DNA of 64,000 nucleotides from the NCBI RefSeq assembly GCF_958979055.1, contig NC_084887.1, positions 27,085,544 to 27,149,543 of the forward strand, read 5' to 3'. The notes beneath the pieces are model-generated. The model had not been told where the DNA came from and did not search any database. It saw only the letters and a list, made by a program, of their open reading frames with translations. This stretch comes from Alnus glutinosa (taxonomy: Eukaryota > Streptophyta > Magnoliopsida > Fagales > Betulaceae). The stretch's first letter is position 1. Each line of letters starts with the position of its first letter. Made by a program: the position numbers and the translations under genes. Shown one piece after another: positions 22,517 through 34,227 of the stretch.

Positions 22517-23143
22517 TTAGAACACCTTGCCCACAAGGTGTGGGTAAGCATCTCTCAGACGGTGGAACTCCTCCCAGGTTGCATCGTCGGCCGTCTGTCC
22601 CTCCCATCGAACCAAGATTTCGATGAGAGGACGATTACCCTTTGGTCGAGCGCGGCGGCCCAGCACTTCAACGGGTTCCGGTTGGAGAACCCCCTTGGCG
22701 TTGATTGGTGGCAGCTTGGGTAGCGTTATAGCGGTGGATCCCAGTTTGAGCTTGAGTTGTGAGACATGGAACACCGGGTGGATGCGGGCTTTTGGCGGCA
22801 GATCGAGCTCGTACGCCACTTTCCCCACGCGGTGGTGGGCCACGGTGGTTTGTCGATAGGGCTGGAGTCTTAGGTAAACCTCCTACCCGACTTGAAATTT
22901 TCTCTCTGATCTATGTAAATTTGCATACTTTTTCATCCTTTGTTGGGCTTGCTTGATGTTGTGTTGGAGCAGGTGGATGATTTGCTCTTTGTTGCGGAGC
23001 ACTTCGTCCACTGCTTCTACTCGAGTAGTTCTAGGAAAATAGCTGAGAAGTCGTGGTGGAGGGACGCCGTAGACTGCCTCGTAGGGTGTCATCCTAATGG
23101 CCGAGTGCCACGAGGTGTTGTACCAGTACTCTGCCCATAGCAA
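22517..23143 (-). pseudogene. Ty3 integrase C-terminus and chromodomain-like tail
   Basis: Two frames. One holds the integrase end (WAEYWYNTSWHSAIRMTPYEA, then PPRLLSYFP, and a coiled QRMKKYANLHR region). The other holds the GPY-like region (RVGKVAYELDLP, HPVFHVSQLK) and a chromodomain-like segment (EILVRWEGQTADDATWEEF). The aromatic/acidic pattern of that segment would bind histone tails in related elements. A frameshift at about 22850-22880 separates the two frames. Confidence 0.85.
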
Positions 23144-23170
23144 CCAATGGGTCCAGTCCTTAGGGGGGTC

Positions 23171-23764
23171 TTATGTGAAACACCGTAGGTAATTCTCCAG
23201 GCTCTTGTTAACCACTTCCGTTTGCCCGTCAGTCTGGGGGTGGTAACTGGTGCTTAGCTTTAAGGAAGTGCCTTGCAACCTGAACAATTCACTCCAAAAT
23301 TGGCTGGTGAATGTGGGGTCCCGATCTGATACAATAGACTGGGGCATCCCATGTGGCTTGAAAACATGCTGTATGAACAACTGAGCTACCTTGGCTGCCG
23401 TGTATGGATGAGATAGGGCTATGAAGTGACTGTACTTGGATAGCCTATCCACTACTACAAGGACTACTAATTGGCATTGTGAGAGTGGAAGGCCTTCTAT
23501 GAAGTCCATAGTAATATCTGTCCAGATTCTGTTAGGCATTGGGAGAGGCTGTAAAAACCCTGATGGCCGAGTGTTTTCATGTTTGTTCTGTTGGCACACA
23601 TCGCACTCACGGATGAATCTTTTTATCTCCTTTCTCATACCTTTCCAATAAAAGTCACGCCTTGCCTGTTGAAGGGTCTTATCGTACCCGGAATGCCCTG
23701 CCATAGGGTCACTGTGAACAAATTGCAGCACCTGAGCCTTGATCCTAGGGTATTGCCCTAGCAC
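23171..23764 (-). pseudogene. Ty3 integrase core
   Basis: Contains the zinc-binding HHCC region (VHSDPMAGHSGYDKT ... CDVCQQNK). All three catalytic acids of the DDE core are visible: DITMDFIEGLP, VSDRDPTF and DGQTEVVNKSLE. A stop follows LRCFT where intact relatives continue, separating it from the next piece. Confidence 0.9.
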
Positions 23765-24014
23765 AATTTTTTGCTTGTATAGTAAGATCCCATCTCGGAC
23801 TGAGAACTTCCGAGCATCAAGCTCATTTCATTGCCACTTCTCCCACAGCTGCTGGAGTTCAGCATCATTAGTGTACTGCTGTTTAAGTTCTTCCACCCAT
23901 TCGGCTATGGGAATAGATAATAGGGCTAGTGAGTCATCTTCTTCCCACCCTTCTTTCCGAGATAGGGCATCAACCACCTTATTCTCGACCCCCTTCTTGT
24001 ATTCGACCACAAAG

Positions 24015-24698
24015 TCATACCCCAATAGTTTTGTGATCCATTTTTGCTGAAATGAAGTGCCGATCTTTTGTTCCAGCAGGAATTTTAAGCTCTATTGGTC
24101 TATTTTTACCACAAAAAGGATTGCCCAACAAGTAGGGTCTCCATTTCTGGACCGCTGTGACCAAGGCGAATAGTTCCCTTTCGTAAACTGAAATGTGCAG
24201 TGCCTTTCCCTTCAATGCCTTACTAAAAAAGGCTATGGGCCGGTTGTTCTGCATTAAGACTGCTCCGATGCCAATCCCACTAGCATTGCACTCAATTAGA
24301 AATGGCTGGACGAAGTTTGGTAGGGCTAGTACTTGGGCTTGAGATACTGCCCTTTTTAGAGCTTGGAAAGCCTCGCGAGCTGGATCGGTCCAAGTGAAAG
24401 AATTGTGCCGTAACAAGGCTGTAAGGGGTGCAGCTATTTTCTCGAAGCCCTTAATGAACTTCGGGTAATAACCAGTAAGTCCTAGGAAGCCTCTGAGTGC
24501 CTTGGTAGTTTTAGGGAGGGGCCAATCAAGCATAGCTTGAATTTTTCCAGGGTCTGCACAAAGCCCTTGAGCTGATAAGATGTGGCCCAAGTATTCTACC
24601 TTAGGACCACCGAAAATACATTTAGACATTTTAGCAAAAAGACGGTTTTGTTTGAGGAGGGTTAATGCCTTAGTGAGATGAACTAAGTGAGATTCCAT
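24015..24698 (-). pseudogene. Ty3 reverse transcriptase thumb and RNase H
   Basis: It starts after the lost YDD box. It shows VEYLGHILSAQG, the LRGFLGLTGYYPKFI block, PLTALL and FTWTDPAREAFQALK, then the RNase H part (ECNASGIGIGAVLMQ, FFSKAL, SVYERELFALV). The first RNase H acid reads C-N (ECNAS) where relatives have C-D (CDAS), so the catalytic Asp is replaced. Downstream it drifts out of frame. Confidence 0.88.
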
Positions 24699-24750
24699 GT
24701 CCTGACTATAGATGAGGATATCGTAAAAAAAAAAACTAGGACAAACTTCC

Positions 24751-25032
24751 TTAAATATGGTTTAAATATATGGTTAATCGAGCTTGAAATGTGGAAGGTG
24801 CATTGGTTAGGCCGAACGGCATAACCAGAAATTCGTAGTGCCAGGAATGGGTACGAAAGGTTGTTTTGGGTATGTCAGCTTCCACTACCCTAATCTGGTG
24901 ATAATCGGACCTTAGGTCCAGCTTAGAGAAAACCCTTGATCCCCATAACTCATCTAGTAACTCATCAACCAAGGGAATAAGAAACTTATATTTTATGGTT
25001 ACCTTGTTGAGGGCCCGGTAGTCCATGCACAT
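24751..25032 (-). pseudogene. Ty3 reverse transcriptase fingers/palm
   Basis: Shows [25 protein letters not shown] (first catalytic Asp region) and [14 protein letters not shown]. The YxDD active-site box should lie at about 24715-24735, but an 11-base A run (plus strand) and a frameshift disrupt it there. Confidence 0.9.
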
Positions 25033-25371
25033 CCTCCATGTGCCGTCGGCCTTCCTTACTAGTAAGACCGGAGAGGAGAAGGGACTGTGACTGGGGTCGG
25101 ATCACCCCTGAATCAAGCAGCTCTTGGACTATCCTTTCAATTTCTTCATTCTGAAAATACGGATTTCTATAGGGCCTTATGGAAATGGGCTGGGCTCCCT
25201 CCTATAGGGGAATAACATGGTCGTGGGCCCGAGAAGGGGGTAATCCTTTGGGCTCATGGAAAACCTCCTCAAAGTCCTTTAAAATTGCGGCTATAGGGCT
25301 TGATGGTGGGGCGCGAACACTACTGCTCAACTGGGCTTCAAAAGGAGAATGGCCCAGGAGTTGGAGAAGCA

Positions 25372-25375
<4 letters not shown>

Positions 25376-25420
<45 letters not shown>
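25376..25420. repeat. 45-base T run inside pol
   Basis: Uninterrupted T homopolymer between protease and reverse transcriptase, read as A45 in element orientation. It may be the tail of a tiny retroposed insertion or an expanded slippage tract. Confidence 0.9.
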
Positions 25421-25726
25421 CGTGTTTGGGAAGCTTAAAGGATTCTTCACCCTCTAGCATCACATTGGGCCCTTGCCTTAGGCCTTGTAACACACAGGGG
25501 GATCCAACCTAAGTGAACTTCATAGTAAGAGCCGAAAAGTCCCAGAGAATGGGCCCAAGGTTCGCAGCCACTGAATGGCCAGTACCGCGTCACACCCAGC
25601 CAGGGGTAAAATAAAGAGATCTGTCTTGAAAATGATCTCCTAGAGCTTAACCTCCACCTCCTTGCTACGACCAGGGCTAGCCACCTCATGGCCATTGGCA
25701 ATTTGAACCTTGATTCCATCGTGTGG

Positions 25727-27073
25727 CTAAGGGTGGATACCCAATGAGGCCGCTAGTTTGGAGTCCACAAAATTGTGGGTACTCCCAGAGTTGATAAGGA
25801 CAACGACTCGGTGGAATCGAATTCCGACAATCCGCATGGTCTTCGAGTTAGGTGTCCCGCTAATAGTATTTAACGAGATTTCCAAAAATTCTTCCAAGAA
25901 GAATTCCCCGGGGTCTTCTTCTGTTTGGTCAGCCTGGGTGTTGTCTGCTTCCTCCTCCTTCTGAACGGCATCAATTAGGAATAGCTTGGGCACCGCACAA
26001 ACATGACCTTGGGTCCACTTGGCATCACAGGAATAGCATAAGCCCCTTTTTCTCCGGTCCTCCATCTGAGCTTGAGTAACCCTTTGACCAGGAACCAGAG
26101 CTTGGTTCGAATTAGGCCCCTTGTTTTGGTTGTACCCCTGTCTACCCTGAAAAGCTGCAGATGGCCGGTTATGAGTTAAAGGGTGAGCTCGCAAGGGAGG
26201 TCCCTTACCCTCGCTAATAAGTAACTCCGAACTCATGCTGCGGTTGGACGAAGAGAAGGGCGCCGACCGCCATGGTGGTCTGAGGCCCTTAGTGAGGTTA
26301 GACAAACATTCCTCTTGGATGCGAGGGAGGGAATACGCTTCCACCAAGGTTTTGAGGTTGAACATCCGGACTGGCAACTGGATTTCGTTCTTGAGCCCAC
26401 CCAAAAAACAGTTCAGCTTGTGTTCATCGGGTAGGCGATGAACTTTGAGTGCCAGGATGTCGAACTGGTTCTTGTAATCATCCAGGGAGTCCTCCTGTTT
26501 CAGCTTGGACAATGTCTCCATGGGATTGTCGTAGGGACCCCGGCCAAACCGGATTTGAATTGCCCGAACCAATTCACTCCAAGAGGTTACCGCATTGTTG
26601 GCCTTGAGTTCTTGGAACCACACCAAGGCTTTTCCATCCATGTGAAAGGGGCTGGTTGTCGAGGGTGCTGTACATGTCAAAGAATTGCTTGGCGTGACAG
26701 CACCATGTCTCCAAGTCATCCCCATCGAAACGGGGAAACTTTAGCCGGACCGTTTTGGGTTTGAGGCCATCCCTAGAGCTAGAGCTTCTTGGAAATGAGG
26801 ATGTCTCCCTACCAAAAGTATTAGGAGGAGGGTTAGGAGGGGTAGGAAGAGGGGAATTGCGAGGGGGGTATCGGTGATGGGTTATTTTTTTGGGTTGCGG
26901 GAGCGGTTGTCCATCAAGAATTGGACCATCTGGGTTAAACGGTCAATAGCCTCCCGGGTGTTCTGCATTTCCACCAGAGTAGCCATTTCCGCTTGTTGGA
27001 GTTTGGCTACTTGGCCTTGGAGATTAGCCAAATTTTGTGAATCTTCAGCCATAGCAGCATAACGAGTTTTCAT
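25727..27073 (-). pseudogene. Ty3 gag and protease
   Basis: An N-terminal piece (26882-27073, coiled-coil-like QGQVAKLQQAEMATLVE) is followed by a main frame (25727-26725). The main frame has the capsid core (ALVWFQELK, SWSELVRAIQIRFG, DDYKNQFDIL), one CCHC knuckle-like CYSC...GHVC, and the protease motif LINSGSTHNF. The catalytic triplet DSG of retroviral-type proteases is NSG here (Asn codon at about 25790), which would abolish activity. Confidence 0.88.
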
Positions 27074-27102
27074 AGGTAGGGTCGAAGGCTCTGATACTAG
27101 AT

Positions 27103-27597
27103 TGAAATCAGTGAATTGTATAGTAGCTAAAATTAAGGAGGGAGACTGACAATGATCAATAACGTGGCTAAAATTATGGAAATATCATTAATGAGAAAAT
27201 AAGGGAAGATAACAGCAGTGACTGGTTCGAGGTAGCCAACCTCCAATACAAGGTTATCAATACCAAGGAGATACCCTTGTAACAACCCTAGAGGCTATAT
27301 ATATAATTCCCCTTACAAGACAGCCCATTAAGATATAACATAAAAGGAAACCCAACTAACATAAAAGAAACGAAGCCTAACTATAACCCATAACTCGGCC
27401 CATATAACCGGCCCTTAGTTACTAGACCGAAACGCACAGCTTAGAGTCAGTTGGAACGCACCTTGGCCTTCAGTCTTCAGTTCTCTAACTGCCACGTAAT
27501 CTTCTAAACAACTCACTTCTCTCTATCTTCCTTCTTCTCGATTCTTCTACACTCAAAAATCTCATCTTTACCCTAACTCTATTTCTGGTTTGTGACA
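27103..27597 (-). repeat. Ty3 5' LTR
   Basis: 495 bp, minus-strand TGTCACAAACC ... CTGATTTCA. It contains TATATATA at about 27297-27304, and PBS-like sequence lies immediately inside (27087-27098). Confidence 0.9.
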
Positions 27598-29485
27598 GCC
27601 GCTCCTTAGCTTAATGGGGTCATAGGAAGTGGTTTGACCTAAGAAATTGTCCAATTAGAGCAAGAGGGTGTTAATTACAACTGGGGAAAAGCTCGGTACA
27701 CAAGAGATTGTGCACAACCATTTACATGGGTGGGACCCACCCATTCAGATGGGTTACACCCATGTGAGTAGGTTGTGCACAACCTGTTGTGCAAGGATCA
27801 ACCCCCTTACAACAATTATCTCCACAAATCAGGAGCTGAAAGGTTTTAGCAAGCTTACGATATACGTGATGGGCATGATTGTTTTTATTCCGGCCAGGCA
27901 AAACCGCGCATATAAATAAATGTATAATATGCTGCTAGCTAGCTAGTAATTAATATTATATTCTTTCTTATATATATATATATTAGAGTCAGCTTCTCCA
28001 TGTAAGTGACGCGGGACAGAGTCAAGATTGTTCTGACATCGTATGATAGCAGGATAAATTATAAATTGGAGATAGAAAATTCCAGGAATTCAGGAACAAA
28101 AAAAATAACAAATAGGGAAAAGAAAATCCCTAATTGCCCCAAATAAATAAACAGAGAAATAACTCTTAAAGACTTAAAATTTAATTGATAATTTAAAACT
28201 TGATTGCAAAAATAAGACATACCTGCCTTAATTTATGTAGGCAAAGTTTGAGTATTTTCCAAGCAGAATACTTGAAAAAAAAAAAATAAAGAAATTAATA
28301 AAAATGCATACCATAACAGTAAACTTGGAGACAAAGTAAAATTCTTATACAGAAAATAAAAGATATTATTCTAAAAATAATATATATTCAAATATTTTGT
28401 ACGATCTTTTCTATTCTCTAGCTAATTTTATTCAAGAAATAATCTTCAAATCTTATACATGATCTTCTCCCGCATCAATAAGAAGCTAAGTCAGGCAAGT
28501 AAATTTCCAGTTTCCCATAATCTAATAAGGCATCGTACGTTAATTTCGTGATGTATGTTTGTACTTTGTATTGACACAATGGTGGGGTTTTGTTGTACGT
28601 TAATCAATACCGACTCAATTAGTACGAGTACGTAATGGGAGAAACATTTGGATAATTGGGAGAACAGAATATGAGAAAGCCCCTTTTTCTACTTACTTTC
28701 TATGCCACTTGAGTGGGGCTCTTCAACCTCCCCTACAAGGGACAAGGCTAGCAAATTAAGAAAAAGTTGAATCATATATTATGATCGATGAAAGAATTAA
28801 GCTGCATGCATGTGGCTGTGAATTGAATGAGAGAAAAGAAAAAGATAAGAAAAGAAAATTTCCATGGTCAAAAACGTTGTTTATGGTGAGATGTTGCGAA
28901 TGGGAAGCGAGTTTGATGCAGAAGAATCCTATTCCTAAAGAATGAGGATGAGGTTCTTTCCCCCCCACCCACCACAATTAACTTTTGCCACGTTGACTCT
29001 TTGCATGCTGATAATAATGATAATAATAATTCATTCATATATATCAAAAGAAAAAAAGGTTTAGAAAGACTTGTAAGGCACTCTTTCTTATTATTCCCTT
29101 CCCTCTCTCTCTTCTTTCTTCCGATCCTTCCAACTTTTTGTTCAACTTTCATATTCATAAGTTCATAACGTACTATCAAGTAAACCTTTAAGAAGTGGAA
29201 ATGTTGATGAAAACAACTAGTTAGATGGGAGTATAAAGAGAATCCAAGGCTTTTAGTGGTGTGGCCAATATTGACCCATTAATTATCAAACACCCTTTTT
29301 CTTCTTTCTTTCTTTCTTGGTAAAAACAAATTAATTAAACAGTTTCCTTAATCCATCAATTCTTGTTTGGCTTGTCGGGGCCGCCATGCTTTTTTGCTCT
29401 CAATTAATGAAGTATATATTGAAGGGCATATTAACAGTAATTATATAACAGTACTGGCACTGCAGTATATGTTCATCAAACGTTT
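27598..29485. other. no gene recognised
   Basis: AT-rich intergenic DNA. A purine/pyrimidine-biased stretch is at 28800-29150. The open frames there are not protein-like. Confidence 0.5.
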
Positions 29486-29850
29486 TAAGGTATAATTCCA
29501 CTTCATTTCTACAGTGGTCGTTGACTTGCACGTGAATTACTCTGTACAGCATAGAATAATGATAGTTGTAGGGCCTCAAGACTAATGGGAAATTTTATTT
29601 TATTAGAACATTCTTTCGCACATTGTCTCTCTGTTTTTTTGGAGGGTCGAGGAGCACTCAACATTAATGTTTTAAAATGAGAGATTTGATTCCTCATTCC
29701 TAGCTTCTCAATTTCTCTCTCTCTCTAACCTTCTTTTATATATATGTATACTCTTAGCCTAAGCTTCTCTCTACACACAAAAATTGCTCCCACAGTCTTA
29801 TTGGATTTCTAATTAACCCAACAAAAAGAAAGAAAATGGGGTTAGATATC
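29486..29850 (+). pseudogene. duplicated promoter and start codon of the ANTH gene
   Basis: Aligns with 31116-31465 just upstream of the ANTH gene. Shared blocks include AGTTGTAGGGCCTCAA, GAACATTCTTTCGCACATTG, TCTCTCTGTTT, ACCTTCTTTTATATAT and AAGAAAGAAAATGGGG. The copy includes the ATG (29836-29838) and reads M-G-L-D-I (the real gene reads M-G-V-D-I), then departs at 29851. Everything downstream of the fifth codon is missing, leaving an orphan promoter plus start. Confidence 0.85.
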
Positions 29851-30055
29851 TTTTTAGTACATGCGTTTTGGACTATTATCAAATAGCTATTTCGGTTTCA
29901 AAAAGTATCACAGATTGTACTTGGGGCCATTTAATAATTGGAGTTAGTCTCTCCATCCATGTTTTTTCATCCAAAAAATTAACTGCTCGCCATATCAGAG
30001 CCTTTCAAAAACCGACAAGTATCCCTCATGCCACATCAATATTATTTATAAACTA
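29851..30055. mobile_element. possible MULE arm truncating the promoter duplicate
   Basis: Begins exactly where the duplicate ends. TCTCCATCCATGTTTTTTCA and TCCCTCATGCCACATCAAT resemble the style of the long MULE arms at 6900-7000 and 34.6 kb. No partner arm or target duplication found. Confidence 0.3.
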
Positions 30056-31115
30056 AACAAGTTGAAAAGTAAAAAATAAAATAAAATAAATAATAATAAT
30101 AATAATACACCCGCAAGTCCGTTATTCTTGTCCTTGGTAATCTCAAAACAAAGTTCATTCTCATGTTCGTCCACAACTAATGCAGAATGGATACTTTACT
30201 AATACTCTTGTATTACTCTTTATACCCAAAAGAATATGAGCCACTTGTTTCAGCACAAAAACTACTCTCAAGAACACACAACTGATTTCATTTGAAAATG
30301 AACCTGTCATGCATGGCATAATCATATCAATATCATATTATCACATCACTCACAATATAGTCAAAATATGGGTTAGTGGAGAAGGAACCCATCATGCATG
30401 GCATAATCTTTGCACTCACACACATCACCATTAATGGTTGCATGTCTATTTCCTCTGCCCGTGCTCTTTGTGCGCGTCATGATAGGAAAGAAATCTTGAG
30501 CTTTGATACCAACCGATGCAGCGTGGTTTAGTGGATCGTAAAATTAACACACAAAACTCACAACTCTTCCTAAAACAAGAACAAAATAATCAAGGATTCG
30601 AGAAAAAATATAAGAAAACTCAACGTTCGAGTGTTTCCCGTTGAAAGTTGAAGAAAATATCAAATAAATTGTAGCGAAAGTCGTTTTAAGTGAGTTTAGA
30701 TAGGAAAATCAGTCCCAACCTTACTAAAAAAGTGAAATAAATCGAAACTGCTGAATCATGTTTGCAAAGACAAAAGTTCCATTCAAACGAAACCTTTCAA
30801 TGAAGTCCTCGGTAGACCAAGAATCGACTAAACGTCTCGGGATTTTGTGGATGGGGGATTGACCGTCTATTGACCGAGCCTTTCGAGAAGTCACCTTGGT
30901 CAAATAGGTATCGACTGACCATCAACCGAGACTTCCCGGAAGTTCTTCCCAAATTCATCCAACGGAGCTCGATCATTTGAATGTGACGTCTTCTCTCGTT
31001 TTCTTCATTTTTATGCACACATATATATTTCGTAAATTTTCCCTCTCCATAGTCCATTCTTGTTGGGAAAGTATTTTGTCATTTCGCTTTGTTCTTGGAT
31101 CTGTTTAGCATTTTA
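30056..31115. other. no gene recognised
   Basis: Spacer with a tRNA-primer-like remnant (GCTTTGATACCA, about 30499-30510) and no open coding region of recognised type. Confidence 0.45.
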
Positions 31116-31450
31116 ATTAAAGTATAATTTCAGTTAATTTCTACAGTACGTGGTCGTTGACTAAAACATGGATTACTTTTGTACTGCATAGAATCATAGT
31201 TGTAGGGCCTCAACTCTCAAGACGAATTGGAAATTTTATTTTATTTTATTTATTTAGAAATTTAGAACATTCTTTCGCACATTGTCTCTCTGTTTATTGG
31301 AGAGTCGAGACCACCCATATATCCATGTTATAATATTATCACAGATTTGATTCCATTTTTCAATACGTCTCCATCTCTCTATATATCTATATATCTTACC
31401 TTCTTTTATATATCTCTACTCTCACCCCTACCCACAAATTAAGAAAGAAA
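31116..31450 (+). promoter_or_regulatory. promoter/5' leader of the ANTH gene
   Basis: TATA-like ATATATCTATATATC at 31381-31395 and a pyrimidine-rich leader precede the start AAGAAAGAAAATGG. The whole region is duplicated at 29486-29850, with a TATATATATG motif at the same place. Confidence 0.6.
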
Positions 31451-32554
31451 ATGGGGGTAGACATACAGGGAAAGCTCCGGCTGGCTCTCGGCTCCGTGAA
31501 GGACCAGGCCTCCATCGGCAAGGCCATGATATACAATCATCACGACGGCTTTTCCAACATAGAGGTTGCCGTCCTGCGTGCTACCGGCCACGATAACGGC
31601 CCCATCGATGACGAGCACATTCACGAGATCCTCTTCCTCGTCTCCAACTCACCCGGATCCATTCCTTTTCTCGCCGAGCGGATCTCTCGCCGTCTTTGCA
31701 AAACCAGAGACCGCCTCGTCGCCCTCAAGACCCTCGTCCTCATCCACCGCCTCCTACGCGGCGGCAACCGCTGCTTCGAGCAACAGCTACGCGGCGCTCA
31801 CGTTTCCAGCCATCTCCAACTGAACGCCACGTGGATTTCCAAGGACTCTTTCCTACGCAAATACGCAGCCTATCTGGAAGAAAGGATGGCGTGGCTCATT
31901 AACCAAGCCGGTAAACTCGAACCTGTTGTCATGTCTCAAGGCTTGGATTTTCGATGCTACGAGGAGAAGTCAATCGACATGGTGTTTCGTAAATTGCCAA
32001 AATGTCAACTACTCATAGACCGGGTCTTGGATTGCTCACCGCTCGATGCAGCCTTACCTTCAGATTATCTCGCTCAGGCAGCCATGATCAGCACTCTGAA
32101 AGAGAGCTTCCAAGTGTACTTCACATTTTGTGAAGGCATCACGGCTCTCGTTAACATGTTCTTTGACTTAAACAGGGCGGCGAGAGGTTTAGCCTGCGAA
32201 ATACTCAAGAGGGCTTCCCGGCAAAGCCAAGAGCTTCACGACATGTACGAGAACTGCAAAAGGATTATTGAGAACAAGAATTTGGAATACCCTACTGTTC
32301 AGATCATCACCATGGAGCATGTCATGGCGTTGGAAGAATGTTTGGGGTGCCCACAAAATCAACCTCCTCCGATCTTGGGCTTTCTATCGAACTCGACCAA
32401 GCCCCTAACAAGAGCAAAAGAAGGCAAAAAGAACGAAAGCAACAACAGCGATATCAGTACTTTTTCATCGACCCTTTTCTCGTGCGCAATGGAGACCAAA
32501 ATAAGCATGGTATGGGTGTTGTTCGAAGAAGACGATGTGGTGAATATTAGATAG
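31451..32554 (+). CDS. ANTH-domain clathrin assembly protein (AP180/CALM family)
   Basis: Single-exon, 367 residues. The N-terminus, MGVDIQGKLRLALGSVKDQA then KAMIYNHHDGF, leads into the ANTH superhelix (about residues 5-290). Landmarks are HEILFLVSNSP, TRDRLVALKTLVLIHRLLRG, FLRKYAAYLEERM and YFTFCEGITALVNMFFDL. ANTH proteins bind PtdIns(4,5)P2 and clathrin and act as cargo adaptors at the plasma membrane or trans-Golgi. The fold-defining part is complete and intron-less. It most resembles the plant clade containing Arabidopsis At1g33340 (recalled, not searched). The C-terminal tail is short, Ser/Asn-rich, and shows no obvious DPF/NPF or clathrin-box motif, so clathrin binding is inferred only from the family. 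The start is fixed by the conserved MGVD and good ATG context. Confidence 0.93.
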   Translation: MGVDIQGKLRLALGSVKDQASIGKAMIYNHHDGFSNIEVAVLRATGHDNGPIDDEHIHEILFLVSNSPGSIPFLAERISRRLCKTRDRLVALKTLVLIHRLLRGGNRCFEQQLRGAHVSSHLQLNATWISKDSFLRKYAAYLEERMAWLINQAGKLEPVVMSQGLDFRCYEEKSIDMVFRKLPKCQLLIDRVLDCSPLDAALPSDYLAQAAMISTLKESFQVYFTFCEGITALVNMFFDLNRAARGLACEILKRASRQSQELHDMYENCKRIIENKNLEYPTVQIITMEHVMALEECLGCPQNQPPPILGFLSNSTKPLTRAKEGKKNESNNSDISTFSSTLFSCAMETKISMVWVLFEEDDVVNIR

Positions 32555-34227
32555 GCCTTTCTAAACCCCTATATATATATAAGCTCCGACCAACAAGAAA
32601 TTTCTTTTTTTGTAGGAGTGAATTCTAACTGGGCTTGTACTTTCAACTGTATTTCCGTTGTTCTTACATCGATCTTAATAATGTGAGTTAATGGTGCTTG
32701 CTTTCTTGTTTCAAGGAATTGAAGGATTATGAGACTCATCTGACCAAATAAAAATTGGGTTGTCCAACCACTTATCCGGTTAAGTGGATCCCATAAGTGG
32801 TCTCCTACAATTATTTTTTCTAATTTTTTTAAATTCGAACAAATAGTTTGAGAGGATATGATCCTATATGTGAGCAAAGCAAGATTCTGATGGCGCAAAA
32901 TTAAGGAAACAATTAATTAATTAAGCATAAAGAGCCAGAAGATTTACAATTAAGAGAATAAAAACCAAAGAAAAAGAAATTATATATAAGAAAAGATGTT
33001 AGGTACTATTCGAGTCGAAATTCCTATATAAGTGAAAACAATCTAAATTGGACACAGAAATAAAGTGATCGCAAAGATTTCGGGAAAAAGGAAATTAGTT
33101 TTAATGGTTGCAGATTATTACTAAAGAAACATATTTGGAGTAGCAAAATTTGACAGGTAAATTTAATTATTTAGCGGGTTATAAGTGTCACGTGAACCAC
33201 TATGTCAATTTGTAAAGGACTAAAAGTCTGTTTGACCTTGTGATTTTACAGTTTAATTAATTTAACCTTTATGTTTTTTTTTTTTTTGGTTTTTAATTAA
33301 TATAATTTTTAAGTTTTAATAAATTTTTTATTTTTAGGTTTAAGTTTTGCAAATTTTTTTAAGTGAAAAACGGTACTAATTTGTGGTAAACGGTACCGTT
33401 TCCACTATAGCATGAAACTACCGCATGCAAACTGGATCCGAAAAATTTAATCATATGCCAATGGTTATATTAATCATATGCCAATGGATATATATATATA
33501 TATATATATTTTTTTTTTTTTTCTTAGCAATAACATTCATGATTCATGAAGATTAAAGTACAACGTACAAGATCACCATTACCCCTACTATATAACATCA
33601 TATATATATACCAGCAAAAAAACAATACAACAGAATATAATACAACAGAATATAATCAAATTCTCAATCAACCATGTTTGATCTATTTTATATTTTTTTT
33701 TATGTCTCATGAATACATAATAAAATACTAGTTGGATCCTTGAAACCCTAGTCTTTTCCAATATTATCTTCCAAATCAAATTTATTTATTTTAGTTTCGT
33801 AGTTTACTTTTTAATTTAAATTATATTTATCTGCTCCACTTTCGAGTGGAAACCAAAAGCAAAATTCCTATTTTTTTTTATTTTTTTTTTCTTCCCTGCA
33901 TAATAATAAAAATTATTCTCGCGTGTCTAATCATTCCTTGTGGATTGACCTCGGACTTACCGTGATTTATTACTTGCGAAAACCTACACTTGGGTTTGCA
34001 CCCTTTGTGGTCCAACAATTGGTGTTGTAAATCTAACATTTTTCTCCTTTAAAAGGTGAGGGACATAAAGGATATATATCTGCCTGCCGTATAAGAGCAC
34101 TTCAACTGAACCTCTACTATTAGAGTTCTTAGCAGCAGAAGCATTGGTAGAATTACACGCCGTATAATTCAGTTGTGATTTGTAATTGCAAAAAATTATA
34201 CTTGAAGAAGATATGTAATATAGATAA
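32555..34227. other. 3' flank of the ANTH gene; no gene
   Basis: Probable 3' UTR (to about 32700), then AT-rich spacer. TA run at 33488-33510. A palindrome-like pair of 'CGGTAC' words at 33370-33405 resembles the termini of the 11.8-kb foldback element. Confidence 0.4.

Larger units (their letters stand above)
22017..27597 (-). mobile_element. decayed Ty3/Gypsy retrotransposon (chromovirus-like)
   Basis: About 5.6 kb, bounded by LTRs 22017-22504 and 27103-27597. On the minus strand the order is 5' LTR, PBS-like AGTATCAGAGCC (about 27087-27098), gag, protease, reverse transcriptase, RNase H, integrase, chromodomain-like C-terminus, PPT (GGGGAGG, about 22508-22514), 3' LTR. Flanking GCCGT/GCCGC (22012-22016, 27598-27602) is the probable 5-bp duplication. 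The order PR-RT-RH-INT defines Ty3/Gypsy, and the chromodomain points to the chromovirus branch. Frames are broken in several places and a 45-base T run (25376-25420) splits the pol region, so the copy is dead. Confidence 0.92.
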
